From Litoreibacter ascidiaceicola (GTDB lineage: Bacteria; Pseudomonadota; Alphaproteobacteria; Rhodobacterales; Rhodobacteraceae): a stretch of 64,000 nucleotides of DNA. Each line of letters starts with the position of its first letter. Position 1 is the first letter of the stretch. The notes under the pieces were generated by a model. The model worked only from the letters and a program-made list of their open reading frames with translations. It did not search any database and was not told where the DNA came from. Below, one piece after another: positions 46,201 to 54,487 of this stretch. Location of the stretch: positions 1 to 64,000 of the forward strand of contig NZ_FQUV01000010.1 in the NCBI RefSeq assembly GCF_900129235.1. The letters run 5' to 3'. Made by a program: the position numbers and the translations under genes.

Positions 46201-49200
46201 TAATTCGCTATCAAGATCAGGAAGGTTGGTTGTCTGATAACCAAGCGCATAGCGTTTATCGTTGCGGATCAGGGCAGTTCCGCATGTCGGTGCTGCAAGA
46301 ACCTCTTCCAAAATCTGATCTACAATACGCGATTGGTCGGTCTTGTCAGGCCCGCGCCTGAGACGCCCTTGACGAAGCGGCTCGATATCCAGTTGCGACA
46401 CGGTCATTCCAGAGAACTCGCGCGGTATAACACGCACAGGTCCTGCGACCGTTGCTTTTTCAGGGTAGGGGAGTTCTTCGTTCGCGCGTTGCATTGCGCC
46501 AGAACTAAGCACGGTAAGGTGTATTGGCATCGGCAGGTCTTCGCCCCCAATCGCCTGTGCTAGAAATAGAAGACTATAAAATCCTTGCTCCTGAACGCGG
46601 TGAAAGAAGCTTGATCCCGGTCGGAAGCTTTCGTCCTTAGTTATCGTCCAGGCATGGACGATGCGCGTTGGAACCAGGTCGCGCGTGTTCAGGTCATGGA
46701 TTAGCGCATCATAGCTTTCGCGACCTCGTTCAGGGGCGATGATGTAGCCCATTTCCCCGACGCGCGCAAAAGTGTCACCGGGTTTAACGGTCACCACTTT
46801 ATGATCTGCCGAGCGCAATTTGGCGGCGACATCTGCTCCAAGCCCTGCGTCATCCTCGAAAATCAGCCATGTTTGTTTGGTGGCTTCCGATAGATCACCC
46901 TTGACGTCGATATCGCACTCCGCGTAGCGCGGGGTCCACGCAGGGCGATAGCTCCATTCCTCAACGTCGTCCGTTCGGCTTAGCCATTGAGCATCACTGT
47001 CTAATGCAGGTCTCCCCGGCTCTATAAAATAGGAGGATTGCTGGAAAGCATATGTTGGTAGCGGTATGTGTAAACGGCGTGCCTCGCCCCAGAACTGGTC
47101 CCAATCAAATTGGCCGCCGACGGCCCAGATACGGCCCAGCATTGCAAGGAAATATGCATCGTCAGGCGTGTCATCGTCAGGATGACGCAGGCTGGAGATC
47201 ACCTGATTGGCGGTAACCTTGCCGTGTTGACCAGCCAAAGATGACAACGCCTTCCCAGGTCCAACCTCGATGAAAACGCGCGCGGGTGCGTCGGCCAAAG
47301 TTGTCAGGCAATCGGAGAAATGTACGGTGCCGCGTAGGTGGGCCACCCAGTAGTCAGGATCTTGAGCCTGCGCGTCCGTTATGTAATCGCCGGTGCGGTT
47401 TGACGTGAACGGAATTTTCGGCGGGTTCAGGGGAATCGAGCGCAAGTAGTCGCCAAATTTTTTCAAAATCGGCTCTAACATGCGCGAATGGGCCGCGATG
47501 TCGATCGGGATGCGCTGGAAGTCGATGCTTCGTTGGACCAACCGCGCTTCCAAAGCGTCCAACTCGGCTTGTGGTCCAGTAGCGACGCTTAAATTTGGCG
47601 CGTTGACCGCTCCCAAATCAAGGTCATCACCTAACAGAGGCTCCAACTCATCAGCCGATAGAACGATGGACAACATGCCGCCCGCTGGCACCGTGTCGAA
47701 CAACTGGCCCCGGAGATGCACAAGGCCAATGCAGTCCTCGAACGACATTACTCCAGCAACGCAAGCGGCAGTGTTTTCCCCCATGGAATGACCAACCAGT
47801 GCAGAAGGCTCAACCCCCCAGGACATCCAAAGCTGCGCTAGCGCATATTCGGTGATCATGATGAGGGGCAACTGCACGGACGGCTTTTTCAACGTCGTAT
47901 TTGCGGCCTCAATCGCATCCAATTCCGGCAGCCAAAGCGCACGGATATCATAATCTAGTTTTGGTTGAAGAACGTCGAGACCACGATCCATCCATTCGGC
48001 GAATACTGGTTCTGTCTCATAAAGATCGCGCGCCATTCCGGCATATTGTGCGCCACCACCGGGGAACATGAAAACGTAGTCAGGGTCTTCGCCAACCACG
48101 GTATGCGAAAAGACGCGGCGCGGATCATTCTCTTCCAGAAGCTTGGCGGCGTCTGCGTGGGTTTCAGCCACTACAACCCTACGGCGTTCAAATCCGCGAC
48201 GGCGTTCTTTCAACGTCCAAGCGATATCCGCGAGGGGTTGATCCGGATTGGTGCGTAGGTAAGAGGCAAGATTGGCGGCGTTGGCTTCAAGCGCAGCCTT
48301 GCTGCGCCCCGATACGGTCAAGATTTGGAACGGCCAATCGGATTCTTCGGAAGCAGCGCGTTTGGGGGCTTCTTCCAATACCAAATGTGCGTTGGTGCCC
48401 CCGACACCAAGTGAATTCACTCCTGCGCGGCGCGGTCCATTGTGAGAGACCCAAGGGCTAAGGGTGTCATTGACAGAGAATGGTCCGCTTTCGAAATCAA
48501 TCGCAGGGTTTGGTTTCTCATATCCCAAGGATGGTGGAATCTCGCGGTGATGAAGCGAAAGCGCCGTTTTGATCAATCCGGCCGCGCCAGCCGCGGTGTC
48601 GAGGTGTCCAATGTTGGTTTTAACAGACCCAATCTTGCAAAACTGGGTCTCATCTGTGGTTTCCTCGAAGGCTTCGGTCAACGCCGCCACTTCGATTGGA
48701 TCGCCCAAATAGGTTCCTGTCCCGTGGCATTCGACGTAATCGATCGTGTCAGCAGTTATATTTGCCATGGCCTGGGCCTCGGCGATCGCTGCCGCCTGAC
48801 CGTCGACTGACGGGGCTAAGTACCCTGCTTTGGCAGCCCCGTCATTGTTGATGGCAGAGCCTTTGATAACCGCCCAGATGTGGTCGCTGTCTGCGATGGC
48901 ATCCGTGAGACGTCGTAGGACCACAACACCGGCCCCTGATCCGAAGACGGTACCTTCCGCGCGGTGGTCGAACGCGTGGCAGTGCCCGTCGGGAGACAGC
49001 ACTTCGCCTTCCTTGAATATGTAGCCGCGATCTTGAGGTAGCTCGATTGTGACACCGCCAGCAAGCGCTGTATCACATTCGCCTGTCATCAAGGCCTGCG
49101 CCGCATAGTGGGTCGTAACCAGTGATGTAGAGCATGCGGTCTGCATGGTCACTGACGGGCCTTTTAGGTTCAGAACGTGGCTCAAACGGGTAGACAGGAA

Positions 49201-49686
49201 GTCCTTGTCATTGCCGGTATGGCGAAGCAGGAACATGCCCACATCGTTAACAAGATCTGGGTTCGAGCAGATGTTAAAGTAGAAATAGCTTCCCATCCCG
49301 CAGCCGGCGTAAACCCCGATTGGGCCTTTGGCGTTTTCGGGCATATGTCCAGCATTTTCCAGAGCTTCCCAAGAGACCTCCAAAAAGCGCCGATGTTGCG
49401 GATCCATGATTGCGGCTTCTTTGGGCGAGAGGCCGAAAAACTCTGCATCAAAATGTGCGAACCCATCCAGAGGGGCCGCTGCTGGGACATAGTCGTCACG
49501 ATTTATGAGGTGTTGGGCTTCTCCAGCCGCGAGCAATTCTTCGGCGGTGTAATGGCGGATGGACTCAATTCCATTACGCAGATTTTGCCAGTACTCGTCT
49601 ATTGTGTGAGCGCCCGGAAAGTGTCCGGCCATTCCGACGATGGCTATGTCGCTCTCAGAGATGAGGTTCTCGGGGTCAAAACTCAT
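43237..49686 (-). CDS. Type I polyketide synthase KS-AT-KR-DH-ACP-TE
   Basis: A 2149-residue synthase. KS is about 10-440 (TACSTS Cys185, VECHGTGT His321, KTNIGH His361). AT is about 538-830 (GHSMG Ser634; specificity region IAAHS, neither classical malonyl nor methylmalonyl). KR is about 1165-1370 (TGGFGGIG, Ser1320 region, Tyr1334, Asn1338). DH is about 1410-1670 (His421-equivalent at residue 1421, HRTMAGDALVPG, Asp1589). ACP carries Ser1803 (DLGGHS). TE is about 1880-2130 (GGFSGGG Ser1951, Asp1978, His2108). KR precedes DH, and no ER or methyltransferase is present. It is first in its operon, with the TE providing release. Confidence 0.93.
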   Translation of the reverse strand: MSFDPENLISESDIAIVGMAGHFPGAHTIDEYWQNLRNGIESIRHYTAEELLAAGEAQHLINRDDYVPAAAPLDGFAHFDAEFFGLSPKEAAIMDPQHRRFLEVSWEALENAGHMPENAKGPIGVYAGCGMGSYFYFNICSNPDLVNDVGMFLLRHTGNDKDFLSTRLSHVLNLKGPSVTMQTACSTSLVTTHYAAQALMTGECDTALAGGVTIELPQDRGYIFKEGEVLSPDGHCHAFDHRAEGTVFGSGAGVVVLRRLTDAIADSDHIWAVIKGSAINNDGAAKAGYLAPSVDGQAAAIAEAQAMANITADTIDYVECHGTGTYLGDPIEVAALTEAFEETTDETQFCKIGSVKTNIGHLDTAAGAAGLIKTALSLHHREIPPSLGYEKPNPAIDFESGPFSVNDTLSPWVSHNGPRRAGVNSLGVGGTNAHLVLEEAPKRAASEESDWPFQILTVSGRSKAALEANAANLASYLRTNPDQPLADIAWTLKERRRGFERRRVVVAETHADAAKLLEENDPRRVFSHTVVGEDPDYVFMFPGGGAQYAGMARDLYETEPVFAEWMDRGLDVLQPKLDYDIRALWLPELDAIEAANTTLKKPSVQLPLIMITEYALAQLWMSWGVEPSALVGHSMGENTAACVAGVMSFEDCIGLVHLRGQLFDTVPAGGMLSIVLSADELEPLLGDDLDLGAVNAPNLSVATGPQAELDALEARLVQRSIDFQRIPIDIAAHSRMLEPILKKFGDYLRSIPLNPPKIPFTSNRTGDYITDAQAQDPDYWVAHLRGTVHFSDCLTTLADAPARVFIEVGPGKALSSLAGQHGKVTANQVISSLRHPDDDTPDDAYFLAMLGRIWAVGGQFDWDQFWGEARRLHIPLPTYAFQQSSYFIEPGRPALDSDAQWLSRTDDVEEWSYRPAWTPRYAECDIDVKGDLSEATKQTWLIFEDDAGLGADVAAKLRSADHKVVTVKPGDTFARVGEMGYIIAPERGRESYDALIHDLNTRDLVPTRIVHAWTITKDESFRPGSSFFHRVQEQGFYSLLFLAQAIGGEDLPMPIHLTVLSSGAMQRANEELPYPEKATVAGPVRVIPREFSGMTVSQLDIEPLRQGRLRRGPDKTDQSRIVDQILEEVLAAPTCGTALIRNDKRYALGYQTTNLPDLDSELPVLKDGGVYLLTGGFGGIGLTLAHELIERCNAKIALLARSPLPPRDTWDQALQNNAPGTAIVRRIEAIRELEAMGGEVLTLVADVSNVEDMRLAKSTLEEHFGKVDGIIHAAGQIDDDPIMAKTVTSIEDVFAPKIHGTQVLHEVFPDGSLDWMVLFSSSSTATAPIGQVDYVAANEYLNAYAKSRSGGQTRVLAINWGIWADVGMAADAMDSRLGKATPPPVTPINAPMLDEATFDTVGNRCFRAEYRVSERWFLDDHRTMAGDALVPGTGYLELATEALRAQGETSAFEIRDLYFLRPLTVSDHAPRDIRVGLLRTDLGYDLSVESGELGQFEQNAQASLSLLPISTPAPLDIAAIEARCSNKVDAGDAGWMASPQEVHLKFGPRWRVLQSTTLGDGEGLATLALPDAAAGDAKAGYHLHPALMDIATGWAMNLIAGYEAAHLWVPVSYRSVKVFGPLPSNIVSWVRNSADNRADSETASFDITIAAPDGTICVEIHDFSIRRMDTDAGFAITPPSTASATPADGGMRPLSPAEERLRHNLTQGIRADEGAALFLRALSSPQRQVIVSSLNLDALIEQAGQVDDGAQGRGQKFERPELDSEFIKPEGPIEERLAAFWQDLLGVDEIGVEDSFFDLGGHSLIAVRLFAQIRKAWQVDFPISVLFEAPTIRKCAALIAAQGVNNETDADSEDIAQAAPERRFTHLVPMHTGESSTKSPFFLVAGMFGNVLNLRHLAHLVGNDRPFYGLQARGLFGSEEPHRTITEAARDYIAEMRQVQPEGPYMVGGFSGGGITAYEIAHQLTAAGEIVSAVVMLDTPLPVRPSISRADKLRIKWMDLRKGGVSYIVNWAKDRIAWEIQKRRGNDDTAEEGQQFHNVAIQDAFLESVGSYEIAPWSGPLTLFRPPLVPTWIIGDKLVSEYRTYLYSDNDWTKFAPKVEVFEVPGDHDSMVLEPNVRVLAARIKQVLEDASRDSHTSTKAAPTKQAAE

Positions 49687-49972
49687 TACAAAACCTTAAC
49701 GCATTTGGCGCTTAGAAACTGCTAAAAGATAAGATTTGGTTACTTGGCGGCGAATATAGGGAATTTAAATGGATTATTGCACAATAACCTGATGATTGCG
49801 CAGTATTTTTACAAAAGAAAGCCTAGAAATGCATGCAGTGCGCGATTAATGCTGGATAAGCATATAAACCCATCTGGAGAGGTACTTCCGACGGCTATTC
49901 CGGTTCGCAGGATAGCAAACTAGCCGGATTCTTGACTGTGAGGCTTTGCATGCTGCGTGCGAAGCAACATCG
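49687..49972 (-). promoter_or_regulatory. Leader/promoter region of the PKS operon
   Basis: This gap of nearly 300 bases upstream of the PKS start contains no gene. It is richer in A and T than the flanking coding sequence, especially at about 49740-49830, so the promoter of the PKS-GT-NRPS-PPTase operon should lie here. I could not identify a confident -35/-10 pair or a lux-type box. The hairpin at its far end terminates the preceding gene. Confidence 0.4.
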
Positions 49973-49996
49973 AAAAAGCGTTATACTACGCTTTTT
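49973..49996 (-). terminator. Intrinsic terminator of the VPLPA-CTERM gene
   Basis: AAAAAGCG (49973-49980) and CGCTTTTT (49989-49996) form a perfect eight-pair stem with an eight-base loop. The TAG stop of the minus-strand VPLPA-CTERM gene lies in the loop (49986-49988), so the last codons form the 5' arm of the hairpin. The T-run is within the 3' arm on the minus strand. It separates this gene from the PKS operon downstream. Confidence 0.65.
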
Positions 49997-50789
49997 GCGG
50001 CAAGCCGGTCTGGGCAGGGACCAGAATGCGACGCCTGCCTGCAAGATGTGTAAGTCCTAGGCCCGCCAAGGCAATCAGAAGGAACGACAAGCTCGTTGGT
50101 AGCGGAACCGGTGATAAATCACCCTCATTGCGCATCACGTCAATATCGGACCGGAAGCCGAGATCACCCAATATGCCGCCACCCAGCAGCATCGAGAAAT
50201 CTAAGGACATCGTCGTAAACAAATCACCAACTGGAGCATCGCCCACCAAGTTTACTATCCCAGTGTAGGTTGCCGTTATCGCCCCTTCTAAGTTTTCGTA
50301 CCCAGAGTAAAGCTCAAACGGGAAACCGAAACTGGAACCCTGAGTAGACTCGCCGTTCGGGTCGTTGTCGTCAAAAATGAAGGTCGTATCAAATACAGCA
50401 CTGGCTGGTGCCAAATCGATGGAAAGAGATGTAAGAACACTGGTCGTGGTCATCTCAAACCCGTCCCAACTCATGAACAAATCAGTGTCCGCCCCACGCG
50501 CCCAGCCATTGATGCTACCATAGGTGCTACCGTCAGGATCGGTGTAAATCCGAGGATCACCTTCCCAAGTGATTTGCTCACTGGTTCCGTCTGCGTAGGT
50601 CGCTGTTATCATGGCGCCATCAAGATCGGTGCCGTCTGTACCGGTATCATCCCGCAAACCATGGGTCGATTCGATGAGCTCAGCGCCACTACGAACAATA
50701 TCAATTGTCGCCGCTTCAACCGCATTAAAGTTCAATGAAAACACCGCAGTCGCGGTAAACGTCGCTGTCAATAACCTAAATATCACCAC
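49986..50789 (-). CDS. VPLPA-CTERM surface protein
   Basis: A 267-residue secreted protein. A Sec signal peptide (residues 1-26, ending VEAA) is followed by a beta-rich body and a C-terminal sorting signal: VPLPTSLSFLLIALAGLG, then the basic tail GRRR. This tripartite signal is the alphaproteobacterial VPLPA-CTERM form, processed by an exosortase and linked to EPS production. The body has repeated TATYADG and TATYTG beta motifs and few cysteines. No enzyme motif is seen. It lies between the secondary-metabolite operon and the exosortase-type EPS genes. Confidence 0.88.
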   Translation of the reverse strand: MVIFRLLTATFTATAVFSLNFNAVEAATIDIVRSGAELIESTHGLRDDTGTDGTDLDGAMITATYADGTSEQITWEGDPRIYTDPDGSTYGSINGWARGADTDLFMSWDGFEMTTTSVLTSLSIDLAPASAVFDTTFIFDDNDPNGESTQGSSFGFPFELYSGYENLEGAITATYTGIVNLVGDAPVGDLFTTMSLDFSMLLGGGILGDLGFRSDIDVMRNEGDLSPVPLPTSLSFLLIALAGLGLTHLAGRRRILVPAQTGLPQKA

Positions 50790-50932
50790 TTACTCCAAAT
50801 ACTACAGGACGCGAAACTTGAGCAGATTATGGCCCAAAAATGTAAATCTTTCAACTTTTCGTGGCACGAGCTGTTTTAAATTAATCAGTAGCGAGACAGA
50901 TCAGCACGGTGTTTTTCAAGCGACATCGTGTT

Positions 50933-51808
50933 CTAGCCCGATAGAACTGCGTAAAAACAGGTCTCTTCTCCGATTTTTTCGAATGGAGTTTTCTGCGTTA
51001 AACCTGCGTCATGCATCCAGCGGATCATTGCGTTGGAAGTGGGGTAAACAGGGCGTGATGTTGAAAATCCATTTCGATTGCCAATAATGCGTCGTCCCAC
51101 TGCTGTGTAGCTTAGGGAATTCACCAGCGTAATCGCGACAGCCTTCGGACCCTCGGAATTCAACGCATAATCCACTGAGTGCCGCGCATAGTCAGAAAGA
51201 ATCCCACCAATTATGACAAGTTCCCCTCCCCGTTTAAGAACGCGGGCTATTTCATGGAATGCAGGCATAATGTCGAAGTACTGATGAGCAGAAACACATA
51301 GCACGAGATCCAGTTCATCATCTTGAAACGGCAAGCTCTCCGCCCCCCCAACACGGGTTTCTAAAGTGCTGATGCCTTCGCGCGTACAGAATATTTCACC
51401 AAGTTGAATGTAGGTTTCTACGGGCTCTACCCCGCAAACACGACCGGTTCGATGAGATAGAGACATCAAATTTGCCCCCATGCCGGATCCAATTTCTGCG
51501 ACATATTTGCCTTCGAAAAGCGTGTCGGAAAGATGGGGTAATCCGTTCTCGAATGGCAGGGCTTTGTGCCTTTCTTGCCAGAATAGGTATTCACGACAGG
51601 AGTCACTGACCAGAAAACCAAGTGACGTTCGGGCCTCCGATTTAGGGAGTGTCCAGCCGCAATTTTGGGCGATTTCTTGTGCTTGTTGGGTTGGGAGAGT
51701 GCTATCGATCACAACGCTTTGGCCCGCCATATATCGAATGACTTGTTCAGAGTGTTCGCCAAGGAGAGCCGACCGAGCAGCATCTAGTTGTTTTGAATTA
51801 AGTTTCAT
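50933..51808 (-). CDS. SAM-dependent methyltransferase
   Basis: A 291-residue class I methyltransferase. Motif I is VAEIGSGMGANLM, followed by RVCGVEPVE (acidic ribose-binding residue), LDLVLCVSAHQYF and VLKRGGELVIIGG. About 90 N-terminal residues precede the fold. The substrate is not identifiable; a sugar or O-antigen methylation is plausible in this locus. It follows the GT-C gene by 12 bases on the same strand. Confidence 0.85.
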   Translation of the reverse strand: MKLNSKQLDAARSALLGEHSEQVIRYMAGQSVVIDSTLPTQQAQEIAQNCGWTLPKSEARTSLGFLVSDSCREYLFWQERHKALPFENGLPHLSDTLFEGKYVAEIGSGMGANLMSLSHRTGRVCGVEPVETYIQLGEIFCTREGISTLETRVGGAESLPFQDDELDLVLCVSAHQYFDIMPAFHEIARVLKRGGELVIIGGILSDYARHSVDYALNSEGPKAVAITLVNSLSYTAVGRRIIGNRNGFSTSRPVYPTSNAMIRWMHDAGLTQKTPFEKIGEETCFYAVLSG

Positions 51809-51820
51809 TACCCATGCCCG

Positions 51821-53395
51821 TCAATTTTTACGTTTCAGAACATCAAGGTTGCGGACCGGATCTTGAACAAGCACTTCGAAACCATTAGAGAATGCATCGT
51901 TCCCGCGATTGTTCGTTGTCGTCCAAGCCGCGATGCCATGCCAGTCCGCCAGATATTCAATCTGGCTATTCAGCACATAATTTAACACGTTGCCTTCAGT
52001 TAGAATGGCGTCCAGTGCGTCGGGATTAACCTTGCCATCGAGGTTTATCGTTCGGTCATGCCAATACCCCAGCGTTCCAGTTTGAATAGCTCCGGCCCAG
52101 ACATCCTTGGGTACGTTTTCGGTTACCCAATCGACAACTTGAAAGTGGCCTTGCTCTTTAACTCCGGGGATCAGTAGCCGGCCCAATAATCCGAAGCAAA
52201 GTACCAGGCTAGCCACACCAAGACCCCTGACGATAGCTTTGCCGTGGACAGGATTTACCCGCGTGAGCAGTGACAACGCAACCGAAAGCGTTGCGACAAT
52301 GAAGAGTGGTGCCAAAGGCGACAAATATCGGCTTAGGAACCAACCAGCGCCGAAGTAGAACCCATAATAGGCGACCATTACAAAGGCGAAGATCAGATAA
52401 GCTAGGATGGCGTATCGTACCGCGCGCCCACGTCGCCAGACTTGAATGAAGAAGGTACCACCTATCAGGACTACTATAGCGGAGGCGAGTGTCTGGAAGA
52501 TCGGATTGAACTGCAGTGCGTGCGGTATTGGCAGCATCGGGAAGAAGTATTCGAAGATCACCGCTGGCACCAGGTCGGCATTCTTCGCGAAGCCGCCGCT
52601 TAGGGCTTGGGCGGTGCCGCTGACCGGGATGATGGAGCCGAAATTGACATAATTATTGATCAACCAAGGCGCTGCAATTAGGGCCGCCAACAACATCGGT
52701 GCAGCAGCTTCCTGTGCTATTCGACCACCACGCTTACGAGCTACAAATATCTCGTGAAGGATCCATACGATCGCAATTACCAACAACAGAAAAATGGCGT
52801 CGACCCTAACTAGAAAGGTAATACCCCCAGCGGTGCCTAAAAGCATTCGATCGCTAAACTTGGCGTCTTCCCCCTTGGCCAAGAGTCGTGTGAAAATCAC
52901 CAGTGTGGTCGTCACGGAAACTGCATAAAGCCCCGTTTCCAGCCCATTCATCGTGTGCAGCAGCACATGCTGCCCGGAATACCAAAGGGCGGCAACCAAC
53001 CAAGGCCAAATGTGAGATTTGTCCTGAGGCATCAGAGCTTCCCGCGCAAAGGCGCGGACCGTGAAAACCCCAATCACAGAGATAGCGGCCCCAATCAACT
53101 GGACTCCCCAAAGCCCCGATATCTTATCTCCGTCAGTCAGCCAGTAAGGAACCGCAAATAAGAAGGTTGCTATTGGCTGAACCCCATTACTGGGAATTGT
53201 CCCGTCGGAGACGGACATGCCCAATCCAATTGCCATATTGCGGGCCACGGTAAGCATCAGATACCCATCTTCGGTCATGAAGGCAGCAGACAGTACGCGA
53301 TCGCCAGAAACGAGCGGGTACAGGCGGTAAAACGTGGCAAGAACCAAAGCTACGACAACCACACGGAAAACAGACTTCTCGGACAGGTGCTTCAT
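51821..53395 (-). CDS. GT-C fold membrane glycosyltransferase (large)
   Basis: A protein of about 524 residues with ten or more hydrophobic helices and a C-terminal soluble part. An acidic DGYLMLTVARNMA in the first periplasmic loop fits the catalytic region of GT39/ArnT-like enzymes that use lipid-linked sugars. The C-terminal part (VVDWVTENVPKDVWAGAIQT) is common in this family. I prefer the ATG at 53395; an alternative reading from 53428 adds 11 residues. Probably adds a sugar to a glycolipid or exopolysaccharide. Confidence 0.8.
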   Translation of the reverse strand: MKHLSEKSVFRVVVVALVLATFYRLYPLVSGDRVLSAAFMTEDGYLMLTVARNMAIGLGMSVSDGTIPSNGVQPIATFLFAVPYWLTDGDKISGLWGVQLIGAAISVIGVFTVRAFAREALMPQDKSHIWPWLVAALWYSGQHVLLHTMNGLETGLYAVSVTTTLVIFTRLLAKGEDAKFSDRMLLGTAGGITFLVRVDAIFLLLVIAIVWILHEIFVARKRGGRIAQEAAAPMLLAALIAAPWLINNYVNFGSIIPVSGTAQALSGGFAKNADLVPAVIFEYFFPMLPIPHALQFNPIFQTLASAIVVLIGGTFFIQVWRRGRAVRYAILAYLIFAFVMVAYYGFYFGAGWFLSRYLSPLAPLFIVATLSVALSLLTRVNPVHGKAIVRGLGVASLVLCFGLLGRLLIPGVKEQGHFQVVDWVTENVPKDVWAGAIQTGTLGYWHDRTINLDGKVNPDALDAILTEGNVLNYVLNSQIEYLADWHGIAAWTTTNNRGNDAFSNGFEVLVQDPVRNLDVLKRKN

Positions 53396-53506
53396 TACTA
53401 AAATCCAACCGATTGAGCGCAAATACATTCAGTCAAAGTCATAGCGGAGAACGGCATTTCACAAAATCTCCGCGGGGAAGTTTGTTTGAAAGCGTGACAA
53501 TACACT

Positions 53507-54487
53507 TCATATTTCTATCAATCGCAGTTTGAAACGCGCAAAGCTGTCGTACCGCCCCACTCCGATTCGCGGCAACGATAGTGCCGGTGCATCGGTACGC
53601 ATCAAACGGTCTTCGAGAATAGTCGCGGAGGCAAACCCCTCCTCCTTAAGCATCGCCATCAACGCAGGTGTGTAATTGCCATTTGGATAGGCGAAATGGT
53701 ACACAGGTTGTTGCGTCCAATCCTGAAGCAGCTCACGAGAGCGGGCAACCGAGATGCGCGCCGCATCGATCGAGATTTGGTCAAGAAGTTCATGGCCATG
53801 GCTATGAGCGCCAATAGTCACCAGCGGGTGGGCCGCAAGTTCCTTAAGTTGTACCAACGTCATGGGGTGCAATGGAGTAAAGCCGTCAGTCGCGGGACCA
53901 GCTTGCGCTACGACTTCGGCCGCGAGTCTGTCACGATCAGCCATGGATGTTGCCTTTAAGGCTTCAAGAACCAGTCCAATTTGCACCCAGCGGGTTTTGC
54001 CTCGTGTAGGACCGATTTTCCACTTGTTCAATCCGTGGTCTGTCAGGTCGATTAATGTTTCACCAGCGCCCTGCAGAGCGTTCATGACCTGATCGAACCA
54101 AAATGGCTCATCGCGCACAAACTGTTCCGTTGCCACGTACACTGTGACTGGCAGGTCTTCCTCTTCCACAATTGGGAGAAGATGATCGAAGAGACCGCGC
54201 TCGCCGTCATCGAATGTCAGGACTGCACGAGGACGTCCTCTGCTCCCTAAGGTCAGTGCCTCGTCTAATGAGACAATATCATAAGTCTTCCGGAGCAGAG
54301 TGATCTGATCTCGAAAAGCGTTCACTCCAAGGGTTGTCCACGCATCCAAAGGTTCGTTGTCTGGCCGCAGGGTGTGATAGCAAAGGATCGTTATGGGATC
54401 GTCCTGAAGCGCATATTTGCGCAGCATCGTATAGACTGGATCCGATGTTAGTAACATTAGGGCGATCCGTTTTAGTGCAGCCTTCAT
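53507..54487 (-). CDS. Polysaccharide deacetylase
   Basis: A 326-residue NodB-fold (CE4) enzyme removing N- or O-acetyl groups from a polysaccharide. ILCYHTLRP, the metal/catalytic motif VLTFDDGERG (TFDD), GAHSHGHELLD (HxxxH) and FAYPNGNYTP are in the family order. No Sec signal is clear, although the N-terminus is mildly hydrophobic. It overlaps the GT4 gene by four bases. Exosortase-type EPS loci typically contain such a deacetylase. Confidence 0.9.
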   Translation of the reverse strand: MKAALKRIALMLLTSDPVYTMLRKYALQDDPITILCYHTLRPDNEPLDAWTTLGVNAFRDQITLLRKTYDIVSLDEALTLGSRGRPRAVLTFDDGERGLFDHLLPIVEEEDLPVTVYVATEQFVRDEPFWFDQVMNALQGAGETLIDLTDHGLNKWKIGPTRGKTRWVQIGLVLEALKATSMADRDRLAAEVVAQAGPATDGFTPLHPMTLVQLKELAAHPLVTIGAHSHGHELLDQISIDAARISVARSRELLQDWTQQPVYHFAYPNGNYTPALMAMLKEEGFASATILEDRLMRTDAPALSLPRIGVGRYDSFARFKLRLIEI

